64,000 nucleotides of DNA, from the NCBI RefSeq assembly GCF_964204645.1, contig NC_134025.1:30472001-30536000 (forward strand). The letters are read 5' to 3'. The translations under genes and the position numbers were made by a program. Below, piece by piece: positions 12,216-25,076 of this stretch (positions are counted from its first letter, which is position 1; each line of letters begins with the position of its first letter). This DNA is from Tubulanus polymorphus (Eukaryota; Nemertea; Palaeonemertea; Tubulaniformes; Tubulanidae). The notes beneath the pieces were generated by a model that made no database searches, was not told the origin of the DNA, and was given only the letters and a program-made list of their open reading frames with translations.

Positions 12216-13205
12216 ATGATGGATAGAAAACCCGGTCATCTGCCCAGAAATGTACAAACCGTGTCACAATCTCTTATGTGGATAAAGGTAAATAAAACAC
12301 ACGCTGTGCCATTTTACAACACGGTAAACACAATGTTTACTTCATTTTCCATTCATTTCAGTTGGTTGGAATCGGCAATTCTTGTTGTGGAAAAACATGT
12401 CTGATTAAGCATTTCTGTGAAAGTAAGGTCAGTTAGATTTGTTATTATAATTCTTTGTAGATTTTAAAATAATTTCATAGACAAATAACTGAAATGATTG
12501 AATGATTTTTGTTTAGTTCAATCAAGGCTATCAGCCGACAGTTGGTGTGGATTACGGTTTTAAAATACAAAATATCAAAGGATTAGATTGTAAGTATTTT
12601 ATATTTGTGAATAAAATAAGATGAAGGTTTTTAATCAATAAGATTTCAATAGATTGTATTGTATTTTCAGTGAGAGTTCACCTGTGGGATTTATCGGGAC
12701 AGTCAGAATATCTCGATGTTAGGAATGAATTATATTCTCAAACTGATGCCGTATTTCTCGTTTTCGATATCACGAATCAAGCTTCATTCGAGAATCTCGA
12801 TCAGTGGTTGAGAGAAATAGTGAAATATGCGATGGGTCATGTCGCTCCGGAAATAGTAGTTGTCGGAAATAAAGTGAGTTTATTTCAAAATTTGACTAGA
12901 GCAACAATGGCTGCAGTTGATGTTTTAAACGATTGAATTATTTTCAGGTCGATCTGAAATCTAAGCGAGTTGTTTCCCTGACTGAGGCCAAAAAATGGGC
13001 ATCATCTCATAAACTCCTGTAGGTCTTGCAGCACTTGTAAAATTATAGAATTTTAAATGATGCCAATTTATAACTAACGTTTCATCTTCTGTTTTTCAGT
13101 TATTATGAAACGTCGGCTTTGACCGGGGAAGGAATTGAAAAGATGTTTCACGAACTTCTAGAACGGGTCATCAGTAAGAAACACAACATCAAAATACCTA
13201 GTTAA
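12216..13205 (+). CDS. Rab-like small GTPase, DNAJC27/RBJ-like but without a J domain
   Basis: Six coding exons: 12216-12287, 12362-12427, 12517-12589, 12671-12873, 12948-13018, 13100-13205; phases close to 196 residues. All G motifs are visible: P-loop GNSCCGKT, switch I region YQPTVGVDYG, switch II DLSGQ with the catalytic Gln kept, NKVD, and ETSA. The overall pattern (VGVDYG, VRNELY, ETSALTGEGIEKMF) most resembles the Ras-like half of DNAJC27. Animal DNAJC27 has His in place of this Gln and carries a C-terminal J domain; here the protein stops at KIPS with no J domain and no Cys prenylation motif, so it is probably soluble. It could be a separate Rab-like family rather than a truncated orthologue. 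A poly(A) signal at 13284-13289 follows the stop by 80 nt, which argues for a genuine end. Confidence 0.88.
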
Positions 13206-13283
13206 ATTATATACACTATCATTCGATCCGTCCAAATATTATTTTCATTTTATACAAATAAGAAATTTTATTGTTTATCGAAA

Positions 13284-13289
13284 AATAAA
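13284..13289 (+). terminator. Poly(A) signal of the Rab-like gene
   Basis: AATAAA 80 nt beyond the stop codon. The convergent NAE1 signal lies about 120 bp further right. Confidence 0.65.
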
Positions 13290-13405
13290 TTATATTTAAT
13301 TTTATTTCAATTTTCTAAATGTTTGTTTTTCTTGGTGGAATTTGCGAGGATCTCGAAGCGAGTCAAATGAAAATATGAGAAACTAATGAATTTGATGAAA
13401 TGGGT

Positions 13406-13411
13406 TTTATT
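13406..13411 (-). terminator. Candidate NAE1 poly(A) signal
   Basis: AATAAA on the minus strand, about 410 nt after the NAE1 stop codon and past the 38-bp tandem array, which would place the array in the 3' UTR. Confidence 0.5.
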
Positions 13412-13613
13412 TAAGCGTACAAGACATTTAAAAAAAATTCTCCCGTGATTCCCCTACGATTCATCTCCGGTGATGATTGCGTTAATGCGGGTCCTGGTTC
13501 CAAAGTTCAATGTGGAAATTTGACTCATCGAGATGCGTAAGAGTTTAACTTGAATCAATGGAACTCGGTCCTTAAACTTGACAGTAGAGCTATGATTGGT
13601 GAGTTAACTACGG

Positions 13614-13838
13614 TATCTAGATACTGTGATCCATCACTCATAAATTCAGTGTATCCAGATACTGTGATCCATCACTCAAAAATCCAGTGTATCCAGATAT
13701 TGTGATCCATCACTCAAAAATCCAGTGTATCCAGATATCACTCATAAATCCAGTGAATCCAGATACTGTGATTCATCACTCATAAATCCAGTGTATCCAG
13801 ATACTGCGATCCATCACTCATAAATCCAGTGTACACGA
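13614..13838. repeat. 38-bp minisatellite overlapping the NAE1 stop codon
   Basis: Six units of 38 bp, one with a deletion, run from 13614 into the NAE1 coding end. The rightmost unit contains the last codons (Leu-Asp-Leu) and the stop; each other unit carries a copy of the same ctggatttatga segment or a one-base variant. The array therefore starts in the C-terminal codons and fills the proximal 3' UTR. Confidence 0.85.
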
Positions 13839-16800
13839 AGTCTGTTTCATCGCGTTGTAAATGAATGTATTTTTGATGGGTATAAATTGTTCTGTAACTA
13901 TTTTGATAACTTCCTGAGCAGCGACTCCTCCGATGAAAGCGGCGACGGAATGTAACTCAGACGCTCCATAACGACAACTGAAAAACAGAATAAACAAACT
14001 ACACTCTGATCTACAGTTGATTGTGCAAGTATTGTGAACTCAATACTTACATTTCATGGATGTAATCATCTTTGATATTAGGAGGCAGTCCCCATTCCTG
14101 CAGTACCTTATATACACATGACTGCAAAAAATGATTTTAGAAAAATTCAAATAGAAAACGAAATATTTAACTGACACTAGGTCTGAACAAGAACGTGTTT
14201 TTCTTACCTTTAGATTAGAAACATCAGTTTCCACTTGATCCTCGTAGTAACCAGGATATCTGTTATATTCCACGTGGAATCTATCCACACCTCTCATTAA
14301 TACGTAAAATATACCATCGCTATTCTCGCAATCTTCCAGATGCATCGCTACAAATTTAATCACATTTTAGAGGATAAGGAACCCTCATTAGACGGATGAC
14401 AATTTCATATCATGAAATACTCACCAATATCCGCAACTTTAGCCAACTGTGGATTATGTTCTTCGGATAAAGGTCGGCACCTGACAACCCTCAGGAAAGC
14501 GGCGTTTTTACCTATAAATTCAGATCACAAAAACTCAATAGAAAATAAATACTTCACGTGTATTCATTCAAGTTTGTATAATTTTCTGTTCGTTTTGACT
14601 TACAGAACATTTTAATGTAGTTTTCGGAAATTTGATCCAATGGCTAAAAAAGAAAATGATTCAAAAAGTAACGTCGTAAATAGATTGACAAATAACATGC
14701 TTTTTTTGCAGGCAGCGAACAATCCAGCAATTAATTCAATTGAATGAGTTGATTTTATATGTTTCAACCTATCGTTGATGAGAGGCGGATCCAGACTGTA
14801 ATGCAGGTGTACTACAGCGACGAGATATTAATAGATCACTAGAATAGAATAGACTATAGTTGCCACGTCTTCTGCCAATGAAAAAATCCAGGAAATGTTT
14901 TTGTAACAAAGAAGCGAGCACGAAGATTGGTGCAAAGCCATGAAGGGGGGTTTGGGGAAAACTTTCAAATTTCCAAGAAAATTTTCTAATTTGAATCCCT
15001 ATAACAGCATCTGAGGCTATGAAAAAGCCAACCATCATAAAGAAATTCGTGGAAAGCCACTGAATGCTGGCTAAATTTCATTTTTGCCATTTTTGGTTGG
15101 AAAGGTCCTTTTTTCAGTTGGTACTTCGATCGCATGTCAGACCTGGATCCGCCCCAGTTGATTTTAGGAAAAGTGTCGCACACAGCAGGAAAGAGAGAGC
15201 AATTAGTAATTCATGCACGTATGAATTATCAAATAAATCAGAGGCCACATCGTTATATGCAAAAACAACAGACATGAGGTTAAAATCAGAACACGAACAG
15301 ATGAAGTTAAAAATGTACGAATTACTCTTTTAAACAAATACCAAATCAGCATCCGCGACAAGAGCTCACTGGTACGAACAGTTTCAGGGCTGCATTTAAA
15401 TGTAATCTCAAATATATTCAATCTATATCAGGAGCTAAATGACAGTATGGGATGTATTTGTGTGTGTGTGTGGAGGATGCTGAATCAACCAGAGGAAGCA
15501 ACAAACCGAAAAGCTAATTCGGAATTAGTATCGGAACAAAATTCAAATTTACGATTGTTAAAGTTGAGTCTGTCGATTGAAAATCCTAAAAACAAGAGAT
15601 AATATAAAGAGAAGTAGATAGAGATAGAGAGGAGTCCTGAGTTTAGCAAGTGCCATTTGAATATTACCTTTCCAATTCGAAGTAAAATATGATGAACTTT
15701 ATCGGTTACAATGGCGGCTTCTTGAGCGGCTTGACACCGATAAACTCCCTGTAACTGAACGTAGCGCTCAGAGTCAGCAGTCATATCAGGAATAGATCCA
15801 CGTAACGGTAAGGCTCCTTCACCTGAATTATTCATTTAAATCATATTCAATTCAATTATCAACTCAACCATCGATTCATCTATCACAAAACGATCAAATT
15901 CATACCTTCTTTTTCTACAAATTCTTTAATAGCTCGTGCAACAATCCAAAATGGCGAACTCTATAGAATAGATATACAGTGAATTATAATATATAGAAAC
16001 TCCTTAATATTTCCGATACAATTTGATTTTACTTACATCAGGATGGATGTTCGAACACGATTCATCATTGAAAACTTGTTTTACTTCATCAGGAATCTGA
16101 AATATCACAGATCCATAGTTCTCAGTTCCACACGTTTCACTAAAGAGTTAGAACTAGTTCATTTCCAATGATTTAGCAAATTTTCAAACCAAGAACTGAC
16201 TCTAAGTCCTGATTCTATAATCCTCCGTTAAGATCTGAATAACGAGTTAAAAGATTGAAAACGAACTAATTTTAATATTAGGGAGTCAAACTTAAGACAG
16301 CTGTGCGACCAGCTCCAGATTTTGTAGAAATGGAACAAGCTCCAGATTTGTAGAAGTTTCACTATTATTTAGAGAACTATGAATGGTAATTTGTACCTTA
16401 GTTGAAACTAGAGCCGTATTAACAGCTTTTATCGCTTCATCCCAATTTTCTTCCTCTTCTTCAACTCCGTATTCATTACGTAATTTACCATTGTGTAATA
16501 GTTCTTTAAATGCTGTTTTCTCTCGATAATTCTGTGGAGCTCGTCCTCCGTGCTACGGAAGAAAACAAATGAATTCACGAAAAAACCACGCAGATCCGAC
16601 CTACCGTCCAAACTAATAGAAACAAATTTACCTCATTTTTCCATTTATTCAAATATTGGTAGAGTATGACTAACCAAGGCGTGTGGCTGTGATCCTGAAA
16701 ATAGTTAACAGCAATCATTGATGAGTGGATATGATAGAATAGTTTAAATGATTTATATTTGTGTAAAGTTTTTCGTACCTTCTTCGACATGGATTCTAAA

Positions 16801-18672
16801 TTTTGTGAGCAGCAGTAATCGACTAATCCTGGAAACGGTCGATCTAGACGTAAATCTTCAAATGCACTGTCAGGATGTGATTCAATTACTAGAAAAATAA
16901 CATTACAACCATTTGATAACCAAAGGAATAGATTCACTGCGTTTAACTGCATCTGCGTCAACAGTTTGAACTAGCCTATAGTCTAGGCATGGAAACATAT
17001 TGTTAAACTTTCAAATCATGGAGTCTCTTTTCTCTCATGAACCCCTTTCAATAAAGACTTTTTGGATATCCTTCAATACAGTTTAAAGTGGATTAAAAAA
17101 CAATGTTTAAGGTCGACTGCCTGCCCTTTCTGGTCCTACTAAGACCTTTATCAGGTATGTACTACTAAAAATGAGTGAGCTAGGCCACCCGGAATGCTCT
17201 CAAGTCAGGTTGAAATAGACATTAGTACCTAGTCGTCGTTCTACAAACAACGGTTGTAGGTAACCGGTAACAACGACTGGTATTCAGACTAAAACTGGTT
17301 CATAATTTCATTCAAACTTTACTTTAAACTACGTTAACTAAATCTTCATTCTTTACCTGTGTGTTCTTTAACTGCTAATCTCAAATAACCAATCATACCG
17401 TACGATCTACACACTAACAGCGGTATATTGTGATCCCATAGATAATTTGCTAGCGATAACAAAGTTCTGAAAAATAGACATCGTTGTATTAATACGATAC
17501 CGATATGAGCTGAATGACGCGAGAACGCGTCTGGAATAGATTCTTACTTTTCAGCAAGGTCGGTCGCAATCACGCAACTAAACGTTAGAAAGAAATCAGG
17601 ATTGTCCAATTTCTCCAGCAGTTGTTCAACACTCTGAAATAATATAGAAACTTGGTACGTTTTAACTCAGTCCTTATCAAGTAATTTGTTTCACTTAAAA
17701 GTCATCTGTATCTTTTTTAATCCCAATTTATATCTCCAGTTACTATTAAGTCATCGATGTAATGACAGTTTAACAGTATGAAAGTCTGCAGTTTTCAGAT
17801 TCTGCTCAATTTCTCGATTCTCTCGTGAATATAGTTTCAGAGTACGTTGTTTACCTCTTCTACAAAATCTCCGCTCACATCTTCATTTAATTCTTGTAAA
17901 TTCGTCATGGCAACTTGAGCTCGAGACTGAAATCAACGATACATGTACACGTACATTATTAATACAACTTATATCCAACAATGTACAGTTTAGATGTTAA
18001 AACTTACTTTTCCGATGCTATCTTTATCCAAAAAGAAACTGAAATAAAAATTTTCAGATATGTTTCTACTTTACATTAAAACTATATACTCAAGCATTGA
18101 TAGACCTAAAGCCCATTCAACTGAACTCAATCATCTAGAATCAGGTCTACATCACGTATAGGATCCGTGTGTACAGGGACCGTCTATACTTACTTATTGC
18201 CTACATCTTCCCCTGTTATCTTGTGTCCATCGACGATTGTAAAAGCTCCAATACCTTGACAAAATCATAAATACTTATCATTAAAACTTGCCGATAATAG
18301 CGAAAACTGCGTACATGAGAAAATGAAAATAGGCTATATAATTGGCTAACTGCCGTACCTGGTAGAATCAAATTTTTCAGAATCTCGGTTCCAGTTGCTG
18401 ATGCGTTAATTAAACAAACTCGAGCCTGTTCTAATGCAGCCTGTCCATGATCACCCCATAATCTATCAGCGAATGAAAAAAAATCATTTTCAAAATCATT
18501 TAATTGATGATCAGATAGACAAAAAATATTCCAAATTGTTTGACTTTTAAAATCAATACTGGCACTTAGCTGCTTACAGAGATCATTAAATGAATCACAG
18601 AGAATTAATTTACCTCAATTGTCTGTCGTATTTATTGTTTTTATCCAACCCACTCTTTTTCACTTGGGACAT
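13818..18672 (-). CDS. NAE1: NAE1 (APP-BP1), regulatory subunit of the NEDD8-activating enzyme
   Basis: Eighteen coding exons (minus): 18614-18672, 18359-18462, 18194-18254, 18008-18038, 17855-17926, 17548-17633, 17357-17466, 16779-16888, 16632-16694, 16397-16552, 16037-16096, 15906-15960, 15668-15822, 14604-14643, 14425-14511, 14208-14347, 14051-14121, 13818-13977. Phases close to 539 residues (human NAE1 is 534). Family landmarks: [14 protein letters not shown] at the N-terminus, [66 protein letters not shown], and the C-terminal [15 protein letters not shown]. With UBA3 it forms the heterodimer that adenylates NEDD8; this subunit has no catalytic Cys. It is head-to-head with RRP15 and its stop codon lies inside a minisatellite. 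Exons as small as 31 and 40 bp are included because both are needed for phase and family continuity. Confidence 0.95.
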
Positions 18673-18801
18673 TTTGAAGAAACCACCAGTGAAAAACCGG
18701 CAATAAAACTGAATTGACAGCTGAAGGGGTTAGTACTCGATGCAAACCGGTGTGGGATGATTGATTCAGCGCTTCACCAATAGACGGTGCTTCGCGTCAA
18801 A
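18673..18801. promoter_or_regulatory. Bidirectional promoter of NAE1 and RRP15
   Basis: Only 129 bp separate the two start codons, which face away from each other. No TATA box is evident. Housekeeping gene pairs in animals are often driven by such short shared promoters; co-regulation here is inferred. Confidence 0.7.
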
Positions 18802-20154
18802 ATGTCCTCTCACGTTTCGGTACAGCAACTTGAAAATGAAGAGGAAGATGACGATATTGTAGATGACGCTGATATGTTGTCAGATGAGAGTGGAGATGTT
18901 GCTAGTGGTTTGTTTTTATTTTGCTATTTATTTCGAGTTTATTTCAGTTTTTCATCTTAAATTCATTGATTCAATTACTTGGACGCACTAATTACCGTAC
19001 GAAAACGTCCGAATTTTTTTACAGATGAGGATGAAAGTAGCGGTGTAGAGGGTGATGACGATGAATTCGGCCTTCCATCTAGCGATGAAGGGGAGAATGA
19101 AGATGAATCGAGGGAACCGTCTGCTGGTGGTGATACGACCGGGAAGAAAGCGATGGCTGACGTTTTATCTAAAATCTTGAATAAATCAGCGCCAAAGAAA
19201 AGTACGATTTTATCAAAAGGAGAAACCGACAGAGAGCGGACGAAAAAGAAACAAGCGAAAGAATCTGACGGCGTTGAAATAATTACTGCTGAAAGTCAAA
19301 CAAAGGTACGAATTGATAATGACGAGTTCTGTCATGTGTATCACCAGATGGCATGTCACAAGCTAGCGCCTCTTGGTAGACCCTAAATTGCTGCAGTCGA
19401 CTACATGTTCCTCATCTATATTTTCAGCGTTCAATGTGGGAAAAAATGGGTCGAAAAAAACCAGATATAACAAAACGTGAACATGAAAGAAATTTACAGA
19501 GAATTGCTACGCGGTAAAAATCGGTTTAAAACCGTGCGATTTTAAACATTTATTCTGGTAGTAATTATTTGAACGTATGAATTTCTAGGGGAATCGTACA
19601 GTTATTCAACGCTGTTAAGAAACAACAGAAATTAGTGGAAGAAAAACTAAGCGATGCTGGACCTTTAGAACATCGTAAAGACAAGGCAATGAAAGCTATC
19701 ACGAAAGGGGCATTTTTAGACGTGCTCAGAGGAACTGAAGTTAGAACTGTGAAGGTGATTACAATGAAACTCTCTTTAAGTCATAGCTGAAACTTTTATC
19801 CAATTGATGACTTATACTAAGTAAATTGAATTAGGGATTACTCCAGTAATCATGGGATAACTTTTCCAATGATAACTAACTATAATGATAATTATTTATT
19901 CATTTAACCTATTCTATGTAAACCTTGCCTACCTCTTGAGAACAATTCTTTTTTCAATTTCCTTTCTTTGCCTAGACAAGGTTGACTGAGTGTATGAATT
20001 TATTTCTACATTATTTTAATGATTGATTTTTTTTTTCAAGGATGTTGAGAAGGAAAGTCAAGAACCGTCGTGGAAAATTCTTCGCGATGATTTTATGATG
20101 GGCGCTAAAATGAAAGACTGGGATAAAGACAGTGATGAGGGCGATGACACGTAG
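18802..20154 (+). CDS. RRP15: RRP15, ribosomal RNA processing protein
   Basis: Five coding exons: 18802-18907, 19025-19305, 19428-19513, 19589-19754, 20041-20154; phases close to 250 residues. The N-terminal third is strongly acidic and serine-rich. The conserved core begins at KKAMADVLSKILNKS and continues through ERNLQRIATRGIVQLFNAVKKQQK and GAFLDVLRG, ending with the family signature WKILRDDFMMGAKMKDWDKD. RRP15 is a nucleolar factor needed for 27S/32S pre-rRNA cleavage in 60S subunit assembly. A poly(A) signal at 20327-20332 follows. The start is the first ATG after the shared promoter and gives the expected acidic N-terminus. Confidence 0.94.
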
Positions 20155-20326
20155 CATAAGAAAACATTTGATAAAACTGTCTAAAATAACCATGGTGTGT
20201 TTGAATTACTGGAAACAGTCCAAACTTAACCCCCCGAATTCTGAGTCTTGCAACTTAAAAAAGAGAAGTCTCTACCCTTCTGTCAGCCCCTAGGCTAATA
20301 TATCCACAGAGTGGTGTATTATTGTA

Positions 20327-20332
20327 AATAAA
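20327..20332 (+). terminator. RRP15 poly(A) signal
   Basis: AATAAA 173 nt after the RRP15 stop codon. Confidence 0.6.
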
Positions 20333-21365
20333 TATATAATACATGTGTAAATATTGAGTTCCGTTGTATATGAATGATTTTCTTCATCAAGCACAATGGG
20401 CTGATGTGGATGTCTGCAGGTTTACCCGTGTTGAAAGATGGCATGGAGTACTCGCCTTGTCATTAGAGTTCATGTATGATACTGGTGGTGATATGTTAAG
20501 GGGCAGCACGTTTGTGTCACTGATCGATTTTCTGGCATACGAAATTATTTTTAGAAACAAAAAATGTATATCAAAATAGAAAATAAATGGATTTAAGAAT
20601 GATTAGATTCAGAGCTGACGGAGAGGCCACTTTTAGTGCTTTCCCACCTTTGAATTTTTCATCTAATTATTTTTTCTTGTACTGTATTGTAAATATTTCG
20701 TTTAGGAAGACGAAACGCGATGGTCAAAGATGCTTCAGTGTTATCAAAAACGTTTGTTTAAAGAATGTGAAAATAGCAGGACGGCAACCGCCGGCAACTA
20801 CCCGTCAGAGGCCACAACCGTCTACAGATGCGTTTATTCAAAGTCCGATTCCGTGATCTACTCTTTACTTCTTCATTTCCGGTTTACTTCCGGGTCGTAA
20901 TAAATGGACCAAATCAATTAATTAATCGTTTAATTAGTAGCTTTCAATAAAGGTAAATCTCTTCTCAGGTGCACAGGATAATTGTACGACTATACATTAA
21001 ACTTGTTGGTGTTGTGTTTTGCCCACCATTTTTGAGATTGTCGGGAATGGAACGACGATGATTTTGTTGAAATTTGTGTGCTTTTTTGACAGCTGACACT
21101 GACAGCTGTTGTCTTTGTTGATATTTTTAATGACAGTTTTATCGTACGTCACAGGCACAGTAAGCAGGGGCTCGTCGATTTCCAAGCAGTTGCTGGGATA
21201 CTGAATCCAAGCTACATCACAACTATTACCTCAACAGTCACATCCTTATCCTGACCTATGAGAATACGGCCAATGCACTGCCTGCTGCTGCTTCTGATAA
21301 TTAATCTGTGATTTAAAGATTATTGATTTTCTGTGTATTTTGTTGCATTGAAGTGTAACCTGACG
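20333..21365. other. Gene-free stretch between RRP15 and GCC1
   Basis: Short open frames occur but show no family resemblance, splice-site support or repeat structure. The right part presumably holds the GCC1 promoter and 5' UTR. Nothing else was recognised. Confidence 0.5.
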
Positions 21366-24300
21366 ATGGATCGAGTGACAAGATCTGAATTATTAAAAAC
21401 AGTCGATTCTCAGAAAGATCAACTTCAACGTTACGAAAAACGATTGAGAGGTATATTTTAAATTCATCCTCGTAACTGATTTAATTATTGTCTAAGACGA
21501 TTATTAGTTTAAATACTTTAAGACTTGACGCTTATTTGTAATTACACTGAATAATTTACAGATGTTGTCGTCGCTTATAAAAGTTTGACCAAAGAAAAAG
21601 AAGCGTTAGAAACAAGTTTGAAGGCTCTATCGACAACAACTACAACGCACGCTGAATCTGAGGATAGTGCAACTACTGCACCACCAGGTGGCTCTGATCC
21701 ACTCAATGCTACAGATCAGGTATAGTTATAAATAGTTTTTAATCAGTGGTTTCAAATTCTATCACAGTTTTGTATTCTAAGTGTTTGGTTTTTTTGCAGG
21801 CGTCCGTTGAAAATGACGTCTCGCAGACGGAAGTTTTAAAACTGAAAGAACAATTAGCGACGCTTACAAACGCGATGACGACGTTGAACCAGGAGAAATC
21901 AAAGATGGATTCCACCTATCAGGCCGAGAAAAAACAACTTAGGGTCAGTGAAATTTTCATGAAATCAGGCCAAAAATTGAAACCTTGTTTTTCCTTTCGA
22001 GGGCAGGGCTGCATTTGTTACTTGATTCTAAAAGTGGTCTTAATTAAATCTTTTGAGACTGGTCTTGAGTTGTTTGATTGGCTATAGAACTAACATGAAA
22101 TTTCAGCGGTTGGGAAAATGAGCGACAATTTATCCTTTTTGGGCCTTAACTCTGATCGGCGTTGTTTTAAGATTTATGTTTGTGATATCAAATTTCAGCA
22201 AAGTTTTCAAGAGAAATTGAAAAAACTCGAGGAAGAGAAGACAAACTCGGAAGGAATCGCGCAAGAATTTCAAGAGCAGGTTTTAGAGGTGATAAACTAT
22301 TTCATTTGCATTTTGTCCGGATCCTCGAACAGATCTGATATTTTTAATTTTTTCGTAGTTAAAAGCGAAGCTGAGAACTCAACAATACGAACGTGAGAAA
22401 GAACAGAACGATCATGCGGTTATGTTGAAAGAAATCCAGAAAAAATTATCAGAAGAAAGAATTCTTAAAGAAATGGTTGAACATCAGGTGAGGATCTGTT
22501 CCATAGTCACCCCTCCCCCGGGTATCACTTCGGGAAATAGATAAACTCAATCATTTTCTAATTGTTTCTATTTAGTTGGAAGAGACTCGACAAAAACTAT
22601 TTGAAAAAGAAAGCGCCAAAGAAATCACTGATAGATACGAGAAAAAAATATCAAACATGGCTGAAGAGCTGGAAGCTGTAAGACTCACGCTGAAATCCTC
22701 GCAGCAAAAAGCAAATGAACCTTCACCATTACTGTTACAGTTACAGAAAGAAATGGCTGAAATGAAGGTAATTATTCCAGATATACCTGGTAGTTGAAAT
22801 CTATCAATCTGCAGCCTTGACCCGGCGCACCCCATCAGATATCAAAAATGTATAATCACTTTTATTCCACAATTTTTTATCGTCCGCAAATCCAAGTGTT
22901 TTGAATTGGAAATGAACACCAGACATTAGAGTTTTCATCAGCACACACAAAGTTATCATCCACATTTCACAACAACAAAGTAGTTAGTTCCAGGTTACTT
23001 ACTGACTCAGAGCTGTATCGATTCAGTTAATATCATGGATGAATTCTGTTTCAGGCTCAACATCGAATACAAGTACAAGATGAACAGATGCGGAGACAAG
23101 AAGCAGAAGACAGAGTCGGGGATTTGAGTGAACAGAATGAAGAAAGAGTTTCCGGATTGGAAGCAAAATTATCTGAACTTTCAGAAGTGGTCGGAAAATA
23201 TGAGAGATTGAGATATACGGACCAAGCGGCGATTCAGAAACTCAGGTAGTTTCATTATTATCACTGTTAAACTTATGAGAAAAAAATACGATGGAAAGAA
23301 AAACTATGAAAGTTATTTTCATTTTTACAACTCATGTATTACTGGTTTCGTAATGAATCAGTTTCGGAAATGCAACGTAGAAATTGAGTTGAAATATGAT
23401 TTTCTTATGATGTTAGACCTACAGACATGTCGGTTGTCTTTACGAAAACTAACCTTCAAATATTGTTGAATATTTTCAGGGAACGAGTGACGCAGTTAGA
23501 TTTAGAGAACACGGCTTTAGCACGAGTTGCGCACGGTAAAAATTCCGATGAAAAGGACACGAACGATGAAGGAGATGATGACAACCTCGACGTTCAATCT
23601 TTACTCGATAAAATGACGAAACTAAAAGGACTTCTCAAACTAGCGAATCAGCGATCAGAACGACCTATCAATATAGACGGTAAGTTTAACCCTTGAACGC
23701 CCCCTAGTGAGTTTAAGTGAATGTAAGACATGATCTGATATACATGTATTGTTTACCTACGTAATGAACGCCCCCTAGCGAGTGTAGGTAATATTATGTG
23801 TATTTATTTCAGAATTACTACAACCAGCGCCGAGTATTGAAGATGATAACACAACTCATAAACGCTGTCAAGAGGAATTATCACAATTGAAAGAGGAATT
23901 CGAAAGATATAAATTAAGAGCTCAATCTGTGCTGAAGAACAAATCTATCAAGGTGAATGAAGCAATCTATAACAATCAGCAAAATACACTAGTAGACTGG
24001 GTCACTGCACTTAATTCAGATCTTATTAGAGGGTGATACTTTGAACTTGAAAATATAAGTTGAGTCAAAGGGATGTCTCTGAGTTAATCCAATCCAAATT
24101 GAGGCTTGTATATCCATTTCTTATTCAATGATCAAACTAATTCATTTGAGATCCGAATCATTAAACTGAATTCTAAATTCTGACTGATTTCTAGGATTCG
24201 ACGTCGAAGGAAATTGAAAGTTTAAAACATCAACTGTCGGACGTTAAAGACCGTCTGAAAACAACGTACGTACAACACGAGGAATCGGAGAATCAACATA

Positions 24301-25010
24301 AATCGATCGTAGCCGATTTACGAAAAACGATCACGTGTTTAAAACAGCAACAAGACGAGAAATTACAGACGGCGAATTTGGAATACGAGAAACGAGCCTC
24401 GGAATTAGAACTACAACTTCATAAACATAGAGATCGTACGATAGCTTTATTAGCCGAGAAAGATCGCGAGATCGAGTTATTAAAAATGAGTAGTCCGACT
24501 CATAAAGCACCGCTGGATCACCGCAGTATGGCGGAACTGAGCGTAGAGAAGAGACAGGACGATACGGACAATCAATCCGTCTCCGATATGATTCGTCACA
24601 TGACCGTTTCATCGTCCAATCAGAACGATACGGTCATGTTACATTTCGCGCACGAACAAGCGCGAAAAGACGTCGAAATCAACGCGCTACGAAAACAGAA
24701 ACACGACGCGGAAACGGCGATCAGAGAATTACAACAATCAATGATCGGTAAAGCGGAGGATTACAACGAACAAATCGATAGTTTAAAAGAGGACGTGCGA
24801 CGATTAGAGAGAAATAAATCGAGAGAAAGCGCGAATTTAGAATATCTGAAAAATGTCGTTTATAAATTCATGATTTCGAACGATAGTCATTGTAAACAAC
24901 AGATGTTGAACGCGATTTCAACGATTTTAGAATTTAGTCCGAAAGAGAAACATAACGTAGAACATTATATGAACAGCTGGTGGGGGTATACACCTGATAA
25001 AAACAAATAA
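21366..25010 (+). CDS. GCC1: GCC1 (GCC88), trans-Golgi golgin with GRIP domain
   Basis: Ten coding exons: 21366-21450, 21562-21719, 21800-21943, 22199-22288, 22359-22487, 22576-22767, 23055-23245, 23480-23679, 23813-23952, 24195-25010; phases close to 714 residues (human GCC1 is 775). Nearly the whole protein is heptad-rich coiled coil with many Glu/Lys/Gln, after the N-terminal SQKDQLQRYEKRLRDVVVAY segment. The last exon holds the GRIP domain at about residues 665-710: NLEYLKNVVYKFM with the conserved Tyr that binds Arl1-GTP, then MLNAISTILEFSPKEK. GCC1 tethers endosome-derived carriers at the trans-Golgi. The large 816-bp terminal exon contrasts with the small upstream ones. A poly(A) signal follows at 25737. 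Confidence 0.92.
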
Positions 25011-25076
25011 TCATACAGTAGACTATACCTTACTCGGTATCGGTCAATTACTGAATTTACTCTAACTACTCGGTGC

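Noticed and set aside
20364-20856. Plus-strand ORFs of 71 and 89 residues
   Set aside because: They lie downstream of the RRP15 poly(A) signal in unremarkable sequence, without homology or promoter evidence.
24331-24612. Minus-strand ORF in the GCC1 last exon
   Set aside because: Antisense of a well-supported coding exon with a GRIP domain.
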